Origin: an uncultured Caulobacterales bacterium
GTDB taxonomy: Bacteria; Pseudomonadota; Alphaproteobacteria; Caulobacterales; Maricaulaceae
DNA length: 49,313 bases
Direction: 5' to 3'
Assembly (NCBI GenBank): GCA_938003545.1
Contig: CALKXY010000019.1
Span: 1 to 49,313, forward strand
The notes beneath the pieces were generated by a model. It had not been told where the DNA came from and did not search any database. It saw only the letters and a list, made by a program, of their open reading frames with translations. Positions 18,006 to 27,900 of the stretch are shown here, one piece after another. The translations under genes were made by a program, and so were the position numbers. Position 1 is the first letter of the stretch. Each line of letters begins with the position of its first letter.

Positions 18006-18463
18006 CGCGCGCTAACCAAACGTTCTTCATGGTCTGACCTGATCTTCGTTGAGCCGCCCGTCGCGAGACGGATAAATCCAAGACCTTTATAATCATAGAC
18101 TGAAGATAATGACGCGACCTTCACTGTCGCGCCATTTCGGTATTGTCCATTATTTGGTATGTTACGAATTATTAGCGTAATGTCGCTTGCATCCCAACCC
18201 GCCACGCGTTCGCGGCCCGTTCCGTCAGGGCGTCCTGTCATGGCAATATTTTTGGCTTGCGTTGTCACCAAACCAGGCGTCTCTGCGCGCGCCAAATAGC
18301 TTGCGCCTGCGACCAGACCTTGCTCCATTTTATGGGTTTGCAGCAACATCATTGAGAGGTCGATAATGCCAAAACCAATGAGGGCCATCAGTGGAAATAG
18401 AATTGCACCCTCAACGGCGACTGCGCCATCAGTGTTTTTATGATATTTATGGAGCCTCAACAT
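18002..18463 (-). CDS. TadE-like minor pseudopilin (2)
   Basis: This 153-residue protein has the TadE pattern: DGAVAVEGAILFPLMALIGF then GIIDLSMMLLQTHKMEQGL. It is shorter than the downstream paralogue and lacks its cysteines. Its start touches the tadG stop by one base, and its end overlaps the next start by four bases, so the three minor pilin genes form one translational block. Confidence 0.8.
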   Translation of the reverse strand: MLRLHKYHKNTDGAVAVEGAILFPLMALIGFGIIDLSMMLLQTHKMEQGLVAGASYLARAETPGLVTTQAKNIAMTGRPDGTGRERVAGWDASDITLIIRNIPNNGQYRNGATVKVASLSSVYDYKGLGFIRLATGGSTKIRSDHEERLVSAR

Positions 18464-19989
18464 TATCTGCGCACAGCCACCATATCATTGGCTTCCCTGT
18501 CTTGCCCTTTGACAACAGGACCAACAATTTCGCCATAAATTGTGTTTTGCTGACCACTGCCCATAGGCTCGGTCAGGAAGACTTTGACGAAGGTTTCAAC
18601 AGGCAGGGCGTCTTTCCGGCGGAACATCCCATTAGGGGAATTAGCTTCGATTTCTCCGCAATTTAAAACCGCCGCGGTAATGATACGTCGATCTTCCACT
18701 GTCGTGGAAGGACCTGATGTACTGCATTGGGGCCTGCCTTCTTCCGCGGTAATGACTTTGCTGCCGTAGGTTTCGGATCCTGGAATACAATTGGTATCGA
18801 TCTCCCAACGATACATAGCATATCGAGACGGGGGCGTGGACGGTATGAATTGACCTCTATACCCGCGTCGGTAAGTCACACCTTCAAGAGTTATTCTCGT
18901 CCAACCCGGATGATTTACTGCCATGTATAGAGAGAAATTCCACTGACCATCTCCAACGCGACTGGATGTGCATCCACCATCTGAAAAACAGGTGTCACGG
19001 GGAAGGCCAAGTGCATGGGAAGATGGACTTTCCGTGCAAGATTTATTGGTTTTACGAGGGGCCCATCCTTTTACTACATTTTCGGCGGGCGCGTAGCGAG
19101 GGTCACTCCTTTTACTTTTAAATGATCCTCTATAAATATCGAAACGCGTATTCACCGCATGGCGCATGGATGAAATATTACCAGTTCTGGTTACGACGCC
19201 TTTAGCCTGAGAATAACAGGCTGGAGAAATATCGATTGCAACCGCATCTGCAAGTTTTGCAGCCCCTGAATTCCCTCCAAACGGATCTAACCACCCGAAG
19301 TTACCTTGCCCGTAAGGGTCACTTACATTATTTGGAGTTTTGAATTTAATCTGTTGGCGACGAAAAGATTTTGTTTCCATCGCTTCGTGGATTGAAACAT
19401 CTTTGCCTTCCATCGGATTGCAAATAAAGACAGGCGCGGTTCCGCACACGACCTGATCCATACCAGCAACAGCTTTTGCGCTTAATGTTGTATCCGTGAT
19501 TTTCTGTATGAGGCTTGAAGGAAATATAGTCTCAACTTTTTTCGGTTTTATCGAGACTTCGACATAACGGGCTTGCCCGGGCGCATTTGTTCGACTGCTC
19601 GCAGGGATATCTTCATAATCATGCGTCGGAATATCGTTGAAATAGGTAATCGTATCGATCTCAATTTCGGACGTCCCTCTTGCGAATTTTTGATCATGAG
19701 ACATGAGATTCAAAATCGCCCCAGATGAACGAGAGATAGAGTCACCGCGTTGATCTAGTTCAGCTGCGCCGGCGCGCGATAAGGCGTCTGCTGCGGCTTG
19801 TAATTCAGCATCCACGTTATAAATTCGCGCGGCGTCAACCGAGAGTGTGGCGCCCGCAATAACAACGGGGGTTGAGAGTGCTGCCCAAACGGCAACAGCA
19901 CCCGAAATGCCGCGTCCCGTTCCAGAGAGATATGACTTAAAAAGACCTGTCAGTGAGGCGCGGTTTGATTGTATGTGGGGGAAGTTCAT
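18463..19989 (-). CDS. TadG-like pilus assembly protein
   Basis: This 508-residue protein has the Flp-like N-terminal membrane segment of TadG, about residues 28-60: GISGAVAVWAALSTPVVIAG, then TLSVDAARIYNVDAELQAAA. The long periplasmic part has eight or more cysteines (for example VCGTAPVFICN, ESPSSHALGLPRDTCF, GGCTSS), more than expected for a simple pseudopilin. No von Willebrand metal-binding motif is obvious, although TadG proteins often carry one. It stands first of the minor-pilin block after the short CpaD-like gene. Confidence 0.8.
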   Translation of the reverse strand: MNFPHIQSNRASLTGLFKSYLSGTGRGISGAVAVWAALSTPVVIAGATLSVDAARIYNVDAELQAAADALSRAGAAELDQRGDSISRSSGAILNLMSHDQKFARGTSEIEIDTITYFNDIPTHDYEDIPASSRTNAPGQARYVEVSIKPKKVETIFPSSLIQKITDTTLSAKAVAGMDQVVCGTAPVFICNPMEGKDVSIHEAMETKSFRRQQIKFKTPNNVSDPYGQGNFGWLDPFGGNSGAAKLADAVAIDISPACYSQAKGVVTRTGNISSMRHAVNTRFDIYRGSFKSKRSDPRYAPAENVVKGWAPRKTNKSCTESPSSHALGLPRDTCFSDGGCTSSRVGDGQWNFSLYMAVNHPGWTRITLEGVTYRRGYRGQFIPSTPPSRYAMYRWEIDTNCIPGSETYGSKVITAEEGRPQCSTSGPSTTVEDRRIITAAVLNCGEIEANSPNGMFRRKDALPVETFVKVFLTEPMGSGQQNTIYGEIVGPVVKGQDREANDMVAVRR

Positions 19990-20006
19990 CTCTATCTCTG
20001 TCTTTC

Positions 20007-20288
20007 CTATTCGTCTCCGGTCGTCGTGACCGAAACAGGTTCAGCGACCGTGCCGTTTTCATAAGCCTCACGTGCCGCTTTTTGGCGTGCGCGGTTTGGC
20101 GGGATGAATGTATTAGCTTTGTCTTTTGCGGTTGGCGCTATGCGTTGGGCTGCAATGTTTTGTGCGATCGCATCCCCGAAATGTGAGGAGTGGGCTTCCA
20201 AAGCTGGCGTGGTTGTTGCGCAGCCAGACATCGACATTGCAGCCACAACATAGGCGGAAATAATAAAACGATATTTATTCCATTGCAT
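20007..20288 (-). CDS. Short CpaD-like lipoprotein of the tad operon
   Basis: This 93-residue lipoprotein has the signal segment FIISAYVVAAMSMSGC with lipobox MSGC. The mature part, HFGDAIAQNIAAQRIAPT and NTFIPPNRARQKAAREAYE, resembles the C-terminal end of CpaD, the secretin-associated lipoprotein, but the bulk of a full-length CpaD is missing. The start at 20288 has GGAGG eight bases upstream and overlaps the cpaC stop by 14 bases. It could serve as a pilotin-like partner of the CpaC secretin; that role is inferred from position. Confidence 0.7.
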   Translation of the reverse strand: MQWNKYRFIISAYVVAAMSMSGCATTTPALEAHSSHFGDAIAQNIAAQRIAPTAKDKANTFIPPNRARQKAAREAYENGTVAEPVSVTTTGDE

Positions 20289-21603
20289 GGCCGAAACCTC
20301 CTTCAATTTTCCCGCCTAGAAAGGCAGCTGCATCACTCGGTAATTCTGCGTTATCTAATGGACCTGCCAATTTAGATCGGTCCGACACTGGACGGGCCAG
20401 ATGAGGGGTTACGATGATAACCAGTTCTGTCTCCGCGCTTTGATAGCGTGTGGAAGAGAATAGAGATCCAATGATTGGCAATTTCCCAAGCCAAGGGACT
20501 TGTTCGCGCGTGTTAGCACTTTCATTTTGCAAGAGACCTGCAATCGCAAAACTCTGTCCATTGCGCAGCTCAACAGTCGTATTGGCACGGCGCACGCGCA
20601 GTCCCGGAACTGTTACGCCCCCGATCTCCACAGTATTTTGCACATCGAGCTGTGAGACTTCTGGAGCGACTTTCAGATTGATAACGCCATTGTCTAAAAC
20701 AGTCGGGGTAAATGCGAGGCCGACACCAAATTTGCGATACTCAATTGTGACTTCGCCTAAACCAGAAGAGACTGGGATAGGAAATTCGCCGCCTGCTAAA
20801 AAGCTAGCGGTTTCACCTGACATCGAAACGAGGTTTGGTTCCGCCAAGGTGCGAATAATGCCTTTTTCTTCCAAGGCATCAATTCGGATATCAAGAGCCG
20901 CCGCCCCAATCCCTCCGCCTAAAATAAGGCTAGCGGTAGAGTTGGCTAAACCGGTCGTGCCGCTCAACGCAAAGTCACCGGGGCTAGGGTTCAGTACGGC
21001 TCCTGCCGCGCCAATTATACCACCGCGCTCAGACAGTAAATTTACGCCGAGTTGTTTAATTGAATCTCGGCTGGCTTCGACAAAGCGTACTTCCAACATT
21101 ACCTGATGGCTATCTCTGACGGCGAGACCAGATGTGACGCGCGCAGGCGCATAGGCTTCTGCAATAGAGACGGCACGATCTGCAACGCTAGAGCTAGATA
21201 CATCTCCTGAGAGATAAATGCCGCCAGCTAAAGGGCGAACCTCTACGGCTTCGTTCGGAAAGGTTTCGAATAATGTTTCTTTGAGACTGGCGACGTCAAA
21301 GCCTACCGTCACGTCCACGATGTCGATCAATTGATTGTTGATATCATAAAGCATCACGTTCGTTTTTCCGCCAGACTTGCCTAGGACTTGAAAAGACCGG
21401 TCAGATAAAACGACGACATCAGCGATTTCAGCATTCGCAACACGCACCTGAGCAAACGAATTGTCTGTTCGCATGACAAGTGTGTCGTCTTTTATGACAG
21501 ATGTAGATGTGCGTTCACCCATCTGGGTGTCGACCCAAGAGGCAGCATTTGCCGTGGTGGTCATAAGCGCAACGAGTGCGAGTGTGGTAAAGGCGCGTTT
21601 CAT
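20275..21603 (-). CDS. cpaC: Tad pilus outer-membrane secretin CpaC/RcpA
   Basis: This 442-residue secretin forms the outer-membrane channel for the pilus. It has a signal peptide (MKRAFTTLALVALMTTTANA), an N-terminal BON/T2SS-N domain (SFQVLGKSGGKTNVMLYDIN), and the secretin core with VMLEVRFVEASRDSIKQLGV. The signature QVPWLGKLPIIGSLFSS and the terminal strand ELVIIVTPHLARPV complete the family pattern. It lies between cpaB and the short CpaD-like gene. Confidence 0.95.
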   Translation of the reverse strand: MKRAFTTLALVALMTTTANAASWVDTQMGERTSTSVIKDDTLVMRTDNSFAQVRVANAEIADVVVLSDRSFQVLGKSGGKTNVMLYDINNQLIDIVDVTVGFDVASLKETLFETFPNEAVEVRPLAGGIYLSGDVSSSSVADRAVSIAEAYAPARVTSGLAVRDSHQVMLEVRFVEASRDSIKQLGVNLLSERGGIIGAAGAVLNPSPGDFALSGTTGLANSTASLILGGGIGAAALDIRIDALEEKGIIRTLAEPNLVSMSGETASFLAGGEFPIPVSSGLGEVTIEYRKFGVGLAFTPTVLDNGVINLKVAPEVSQLDVQNTVEIGGVTVPGLRVRRANTTVELRNGQSFAIAGLLQNESANTREQVPWLGKLPIIGSLFSSTRYQSAETELVIIVTPHLARPVSDRSKLAGPLDNAELPSDAAAFLGGKIEGGFGHAME

Positions 21604-21604
21604 T

Positions 21605-22570
21605 CTATCCTCCCGCGAGATCAGTGTCGGTCGAGCGGGGGAGGGCTTCGCGACGGACAGATACAGATTGTGAGGCCTCGCCGCGGATCACAGTAATCTG
21701 TGCAACGGCGGGTGGGGCCTGTTTAGTGGTTACCCGAACGGGGCGCTTTGGTTTCTTTGCTGAACTGTCGGAATTTGCACGACGGTCAAGTTGGCGAGTG
21801 TCGAGAGATTTCGTTGTGGAGGGCAAGGCCTCTCCGACTGCGCGCAGAACGAGTGAGAGTGTCCCGCGTTCCTGCGCAATACTGAGCGCCTGTGCATCCA
21901 TGTGACTGACTTCGAGCGTAACCGTTCTCGCAACCTCTGCCGTGTCTTGACGACGGTTCTGAGATTGATCAATGCCCAGTACGCGAACCGATTGGAGAAT
22001 AACATCCGATCTATAAATAGGTATATTTGCTTCGGGGTTCGGTTCCGAAATGTATTGTATATCGACTAAATCACCTGGGACGACGAATCCGGATACACCT
22101 GTTACATCGTCGACACGTACAGAAACGGCGCGGTAACCGGGACGAATTCTTGCGGAGAGTGACCCTCGCCCGCTCAAGCCTGAAACGCGGTGAGGAAGTA
22201 TGACTTCATTCATACGGATATCGTCAAGCGCAACCATAGCTCCTGACGTGATTGGATCATAATTTAGAGGGAATATTTCATCCAGATCATTTAGAGCATC
22301 TGCTGGTATCATATCTTGTGGCATGTCCACGAGACGTAAAGCGTCGGGCGTTATTTCATCTCCAAAATTTAAATCGAAATTTGCGACGACAACAGACATC
22401 GTTGGGATTGCTGAACGCATGGGCTGATGAGTCATAGCGGCATTAAGTGGAGGGGGAGCTTTACGAAATTCGTCTTGTACCGCGCCTTGAATCCATCCGC
22501 GCGCCAAAACGATAGCCATAACGCCGAATACGGCGCTAGCCCCTAAAGTGACAAGTGTATTTGTACGCAT
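21605..22570 (-). CDS. cpaB: Tad pilus assembly protein CpaB/RcpC
   Basis: This 321-residue protein has an N-terminal membrane anchor (residues 6-28) and a SAF domain, VVANFDLNFGDEITPDALRL. The RcpC stretches LSARIRPGYRAVSVRVDDVT and GFVVPGDLVDIQYI follow. It is periplasmic and is thought to work with the secretin. As the first gene of the minus-strand tad operon it starts about 190 bases from a CtrA-type box. In Caulobacter the pilin gene and the prepilin peptidase gene cpaA precede cpaB; neither is present here. Confidence 0.9.
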   Translation of the reverse strand: MRTNTLVTLGASAVFGVMAIVLARGWIQGAVQDEFRKAPPPLNAAMTHQPMRSAIPTMSVVVANFDLNFGDEITPDALRLVDMPQDMIPADALNDLDEIFPLNYDPITSGAMVALDDIRMNEVILPHRVSGLSGRGSLSARIRPGYRAVSVRVDDVTGVSGFVVPGDLVDIQYISEPNPEANIPIYRSDVILQSVRVLGIDQSQNRRQDTAEVARTVTLEVSHMDAQALSIAQERGTLSLVLRAVGEALPSTTKSLDTRQLDRRANSDSSAKKPKRPVRVTTKQAPPAVAQITVIRGEASQSVSVRREALPRSTDTDLAGG

Positions 22571-22762
22571 ATCCCGGTCAGCCGCTCCATCCCAAACGTT
22601 GTGCTGCCAGTATCATTCCCACATTCAATCTGACTGCGAGGAATACATAACGTATCTGGGGGTAAGGTTTCGTTCAGGAATGAGGTGAACATGACTGTAA
22701 GAATTGCTGTGAACAATATCTTAATGAACACCAACTGAATGTCGAAAGTGTTACATCAGAAG

Positions 22763-22777
22763 TTAAACCTGCGTTAA
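22763..22777. promoter_or_regulatory. CtrA-type box between the tad operon and the DUF11 gene
   Basis: TTAA-ACCTGCG-TTAA fits the CtrA consensus TTAA-N7-TTAA. It lies in the divergent gap 193 bases from cpaB and 54 bases from the next plus-strand gene. Caulobacter pilus genes are under cell-cycle control by CtrA, so the placement is sensible. Binding is not shown. Confidence 0.45.
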
Positions 22778-22830
22778 GCCTGTCCGCATAGATTGTGGGC
22801 TGTAACGAATTTACTGCGTAGGAGTCTTTC

Positions 22831-23313
22831 ATGACCATCAGCCGACTATCCATATTTGCCATAGCTGCCGCCACGCTTGCGTTCGGTGCTCAAGCTCACG
22901 CGCTCGAAGCGACGCAGAAAGTAGAAAAAGAAATTACAATCACTCAGGATGACGGCACAACGCTGACAAAGCGTGTTGCGGCTGATCTCGTCACGCCAGG
23001 CGAAAAAATCGTTTATACTGTGAGTTTTACCAATGATGATGCGGAACCAGCAACAGACCTAGTTCTGGCTATGCCTGTTCCAGCTGATATCCGTTTTCTT
23101 GAAGGATCAGCTGATCGTGATGGAGCCGTTGTGCGGTATTCAGCCGATGGCGGTGTGACATTTGATGAGCGTGACGCCTTAGTACTTCCGAGTGTTGGCG
23201 GTGGAACGCGCGCGGCTGGCCCCGATGATATTACCCATATTCAATGGCGCATTGCAGGACCCGTGGCTGTTGGTGAAACAGATGCTATTCTGTTTAAAGG
23301 ACGCCTTAAATAG
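22831..23313 (+). CDS. Secreted DUF11-like (single-domain) protein
   Basis: This 160-residue protein has a signal peptide (SIFAIAAATLAFGAQAHA). The mature part is one DUF11-type beta-sandwich: VTPGEKIVYTVSFTNDDAEP, ATDLVLAMPVPADIRFLEGS, then a C-terminal TDAILFKGRL strand. DUF11 modules are immunoglobulin-like domains of surface proteins. It carries no anchor and is probably periplasmic or exported. It is the first of three neighbouring genes with DUF11-like modules, diverges from the tad operon, and ends at a strong terminator. Confidence 0.75.
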   Translation: MTISRLSIFAIAAATLAFGAQAHALEATQKVEKEITITQDDGTTLTKRVAADLVTPGEKIVYTVSFTNDDAEPATDLVLAMPVPADIRFLEGSADRDGAVVRYSADGGVTFDERDALVLPSVGGGTRAAGPDDITHIQWRIAGPVAVGETDAILFKGRLK

Positions 23314-23338
23314 CCTTAACTATAGGCCTTTAATTTTG

Positions 23339-23369
23339 AAAACCGTAGTTTTAACTACGGTTTTTTTTT
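23339..23369 (+). terminator. Strong terminator after the small DUF11 gene
   Basis: AACCGTAGTT/AACTACGGTT, extended by A/T pairs, with a two-base loop and nine T. The rest of 23370-23581 is A+T-rich promoter-like sequence with no recognisable site. Confidence 0.9.
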
Positions 23370-23581
23370 GGATTTTTTTCTAAAAGGAACGAAAATTTCC
23401 CTAATGAATAGTAAAGATGAAGTCACTATAAAATAATTCAAGCTATTGAAATAAAATGAAAATATTTAGATGAATGTTAGCTGAACAGGGCTTTTTTTAT
23501 TTTAAATTAACCATGCTACTTGCCGTCCATTTAACCATCTCTTGTTAAAAAGCGGGGTCAACTAACTTCTGGGAATGCAAA

Positions 23582-24793
23582 ATGACTAAATCAAAATTTA
23601 TGAAAGGGTTACTGGGCGCAACTGCTCTTACGGCTCTCTCGACAGGAACTGCCTTCGCGCAGAACAACTTCACACAAGCGGACACAACGGTATCCAACAG
23701 CTTTACGCTTGATTACCAAGTTCTCGGTGTGGATCAGCCGCAAATCGAAACAAATGATGATCCTGCCGATCCTAGCGATAATGATGATCCAACGACGTTC
23801 CAAGTCGACCGTCTCGTGAATGTTACTGTTGCGACATCAGGTAACTCTACAGTGGCTCCAGGCCAGACAGACGCACAGCTCTCATATACTGTCGTCAACG
23901 ACGGTAACGACACACATGCTTATCTCCTGGCTGTTGAAGAAGTCACGAATGGCACGGGTACTGATACGCTTGATACGGATGCACCGACTAGTACGAATAC
24001 AATTATCTACTTTGAAGATGCAAACGGTAACGGTGTCTTGGATGCAGGCGAAGACGATGTAGCCGATGAAATCGTTTATGATCCAGCGAACCCACCTGTA
24101 CTTGATCCGGATGCGACACTCTTTGTCGTCGTTCGCCAGGACATTCCGGTTGGCGCAACAGACGAAGACCGTGCAGACGTAATTCTATATGCCGACACGC
24201 AAACAATCACGAGCGCGCCAGGTGATCCAATTGTATTTACGCCCACACTTGCTGACGATAATACAGTCAATGATCCAAATGCGACAGAAAACGTTCTGGC
24301 TGATCTAGACGGTCCTGCTACAGGCGCGAATGATGATGCCGAGGATGGTAATCACTCCGACGCGGGCACATTTATTGTATCGGCTGCTGATATTTCTGCG
24401 GTGAAGACTGTGCAAGTCTTGTCCGAAGATAACTCGGCCTGTACGCTTTATGGCGCTGCTGCATATGTACAGCCTGCTGATGATACGAGCCTCTACTCTA
24501 CGCCAGGTGCGTGTGTGGAATATGAAATTCTTGTCACCAATGATGGCACAGAAGATGCGACTAATATCGACCTAAGCGATATCATGACAAACGGTTTGTT
24601 ATTCGTGGATGCGAAGCTCAATTCGTCATTGACAGGTACATTGACTGAGCCAACGCCTTCATTGGCTGGGACGCTTTGTACAGTAGGTTCGCCTTGTACA
24701 ATCAACCTCACCGGTGGTGGTCTAGTCGGCAAAGCCGCCCCTGGAGATGCCCCGGTAACAGGTGCTGTCTTTATCCGGGCTTTGATCCCATAG
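23582..24793 (+). CDS. Secreted Asp-rich surface protein with a C-terminal DUF11 module
   Basis: This 403-residue protein has a signal peptide ending TAFA-QNN. The mature chain is very acidic and rich in Asp, Asn and Thr, with calcium-binding-like runs such as DDPADPSDNDDP and EDANGNGVLDAGEDD, the latter close to an EF-hand/dockerin loop. The C-terminal ~110 residues form a DUF11-like module (CVEYEILVTNDGTEDATNID then LSDIMTNGLLFVDAKL). It probably acts outside the cytoplasm, perhaps as a calcium-stabilised surface protein. It lies 166 bases before the giant barrel protein and is probably functionally tied to it; no enzyme motif is seen. Confidence 0.75.
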   Translation: MTKSKFMKGLLGATALTALSTGTAFAQNNFTQADTTVSNSFTLDYQVLGVDQPQIETNDDPADPSDNDDPTTFQVDRLVNVTVATSGNSTVAPGQTDAQLSYTVVNDGNDTHAYLLAVEEVTNGTGTDTLDTDAPTSTNTIIYFEDANGNGVLDAGEDDVADEIVYDPANPPVLDPDATLFVVVRQDIPVGATDEDRADVILYADTQTITSAPGDPIVFTPTLADDNTVNDPNATENVLADLDGPATGANDDAEDGNHSDAGTFIVSAADISAVKTVQVLSEDNSACTLYGAAAYVQPADDTSLYSTPGACVEYEILVTNDGTEDATNIDLSDIMTNGLLFVDAKLNSSLTGTLTEPTPSLAGTLCTVGSPCTINLTGGGLVGKAAPGDAPVTGAVFIRALIP

Positions 24794-24919
24794 GGCATTC
24801 GATCCGGTTTTAGTTGATATTGGCCGTACCTGCGAACACGTCGTTGGTGCGGTCAATTCAACCGCCATTAGGTATGAATTTTGCCGTGAGGACGGCAGAA
24901 ATTGAAGCCTCATGCGTGA

Positions 24920-24958
24920 AACAAACCGAATTGTTTGTTCGTAATTGCCCCCGCAATT
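24920..24958 (+). promoter_or_regulatory. Two hairpins directly before the giant DUF11 gene
   Basis: AACAAAC/GTTTGTT (24920-24939) and AATTGC-CCCC-GCAATT (24943-24958) lie side by side. The second ends one base before the ATG, where a ribosome binding site should be; none is seen. They may control translation initiation. Confidence 0.4.
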
Positions 24959-24959
24959 C

Positions 24960-27900
24960 ATGACACACAAACCGTCACATATCACTGGACTACTTGTCCT
25001 TGCCGCCACGGCTTGGGTCGGCTCATCCACACTCGCATTTGCGCAGGATGATCTCGACGCTCGAAACTTTGGTGCGGAAGTCGTCAATATTGCCTCCATG
25101 ACCTATACGGTTGGAGCCGAAACGCGTAGTATTTCAACGAATGAGGCTGTTTTCGTAATCAGGCCAGCTGAGACGCCTGCCGTCATAGAATTTTTCCGCC
25201 ATGCGCCAACCGCTACGGACCCTATTCTACGGTCTGTAAATGGATCGGATTTTAGTCCATCGGGACAATTGGCAGGTCCTTTTGCGTCTACGGGTGCTCC
25301 AATTACGGCGGGCGCCGCAACGATTGATTTGTCATCACCTATTCCACTGATCCCAGCGTCAACATATTTGGCTGGCGAGTTAATGTTTGTTCGTGTTCTC
25401 GACACGGGTCAAAACTTTGATAGTGGTGAAGTCGAGACTGTTGTCATCACGATTAATGCTGACAATGGCGATGCCATCACCTTGCGCCTGTATGAATCGG
25501 GTCCAGATACTGGCGAATTTTTTGCTTATCTTCCGTCTACCCCTGGCCCCTCAGAACAAAATGATAATACGATTAGTGCGGGCGGCAACACTCGCCTAAC
25601 AGCAACTTATATTGATATCTTCGACCGTACAGATGTCACTGTCGATACAGCGATTTTGAATCCATTAAATCGTGTGTTTTCGTCCGTTGATGGCGAAAGT
25701 GTTGATGCAGCCGTCGTCACACTTGTAAATGTCGAAACGGGTGTTCGCGCTGAAGTTTTCGGCGTTGATGGTTTTTCATCATTCCCGTCCGAAGTCACAT
25801 CTGGCGAAGATAGTACCGATTCTGCGGGCTTATTCTATGACAATGAAGAGGGTGAGTTTCGTTTCCCGGTTGTATTGCCAGGAACGTACCGTATCGAAGT
25901 AACTCCGCCTGAAGGGTTCAATTTCTCAACTGTCGTCAGCATGGATGACTTGAGCAATTTGAGTCAACAAAAAGGCTTTGTTGTTACAGGTGCCTCACTC
26001 GGCGAAACATTTACAGTCACAGAGACAGGCCCGCTTCGTTTCGATATTCCGCTAGATCCTGAAAGCAATTTGGTTGTTACCAAATCTGCTGACCGCTCAA
26101 CGGCTGATGTGGGCGATTATATTAATTATACGGTTACGGTCCGTAACGCAGGTGCGGCGACGGCGCCTGTTCGTTTGTTTGATACGCTGCCAATCGGTTT
26201 CCGTTATGTGCCTGGAACCACTCGCGTAGAAACTGACCCCGTAGAGAATCCTATCGTCTCCGATGATGCGACTTTGCTCACATTCGACATGGATATGCTG
26301 GCGCCAGGCGAAACATTGACCTTGGACTATGCTCTTGTCGTTGGCCCTGGCGCGCATTTGGGCGACGCGGTCAATGAAGCCGTTGTTCGCGATGGGGCAC
26401 TGGACCCAATTTCGAATACGGCCCGCGCTGCGGTGCAATTGCGCGAAGACCTTCTACGCTCAACGAGTACAGTTATTGGCCGTGTAACGGAACAAAGCTG
26501 TGACGGCGATGCCGACTGGGCGCGCCCCATCGATAAAGGTATCGGTGTGGATGGCGTGCGCCTTTATATGGAAACAGGGGCTTACGCGGTCTCTGATGCG
26601 AATGGTTTGTATCATTTCGAAGGCGTGACCGAAGGTACTCACGTCGTCCAAGTCGATGAAGAAACGTTGCCGCAAGGATTTGAATTGATGACGTGTGAAG
26701 AAAACACGCGTTATGCAGGTGCTGTAAACTCGAAGTTTATCGACGTGCAAGGTGGCGGAATTTGGCGTGCGAACTTCTATCTCAAGCAAACAGGGGAAAT
26801 TGCAGACGTCGTTGAAGATGAATCCTTTAACGATTCTACCGAGCATTTAGACTTTGATGTTAAATGGTTGGATGCGCAGGATACGACAACAGAATGGGCC
26901 TACCCTGCAACGGATCGTACGCCGTCCTCTCCCTCTACTCATGTCGGTATTAAACATGCGTCTGGACAGCATGTTTCTATTCGTCTCAACGATCGCGAAA
27001 TTGCGGGCTATTATTACCAAGGTCGTACGACCAGTTCTGCTGGAGATATTCAAATTTCGAAATGGCGTGGCCTGCCTCTGCAAGATGGTCGCAACGTTTT
27101 TATCGCTGATATTCACGATGCTGATGGAACGAAGGTCGATACGCTTCGTGAAGAGATTTGGTATGTGAAAGACATCGCGCGAGCGACAGCTTTGCCAGAC
27201 CAATCTGTTTTAGTCGCGGATGGTCGCACGCCGCCTGTGATCGCAATCCGCATGGAAGATCAATCCGGCCGCCCTGTACATGCTGGACGGATCACAACCA
27301 TTAACCTCGAAGCGCCTTATCGATTGAATGATGAGAGTGGAGACAATCGTCTGCGCGAGCAAACACAAGAGCTGGCAGCCCCGCTGTCAAACCGACGCGA
27401 ATTCTCTGTTGGACCCGATGGTATCCTTCGTGTGCCTCTGGAGCCGACACTCCGCACGGGTAAAGTTACAGTAATTGCGACGCTGGACAGTGGCCGCGAA
27501 GTTCCAATCTACATGTATTTGGAACCTGAAAAACGTGACTGGATTTTGGTTGGCTTGGCCGAAGGTTCAGCTGCGCTCCAGGATATTGAAGGCAATGTAA
27601 ATGCTTTCGCCGGTGATGCAGATGATGTCGTGACGGATGGCCGCGTCGCTTTCTTTGCCAAAGGTCTGATCAAGGGCAACTGGTTGATGACACTGGCCGT
27701 GGATACAGACAAGCGTCGTGGGTCACGTGATGGCGAGTTTGCTGGCGAAATCGATCCTAATGCATATTACACGTTATATGGCGACCAGACGTATCAGCAG
27801 TTTGAGGGCGTTTCGCGCTATCCTGTATTTGTAAAATTGGAGAAGCGTCAGGCTTATGCCTTGTTCGGGGATTTCGACACGGACATTACGGAAGGCAAGC

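Noticed and set aside
22543..22734. 63-residue minus-strand frame as a missing Flp pilin
   Set aside because: It lacks the pilin processing motif and the Flp hydrophobic segment.
23304..23322. Second CtrA-like box TTAA-ATAGCC-TTAA
   Set aside because: The spacer is six bases instead of seven and it overlaps the end of a gene.
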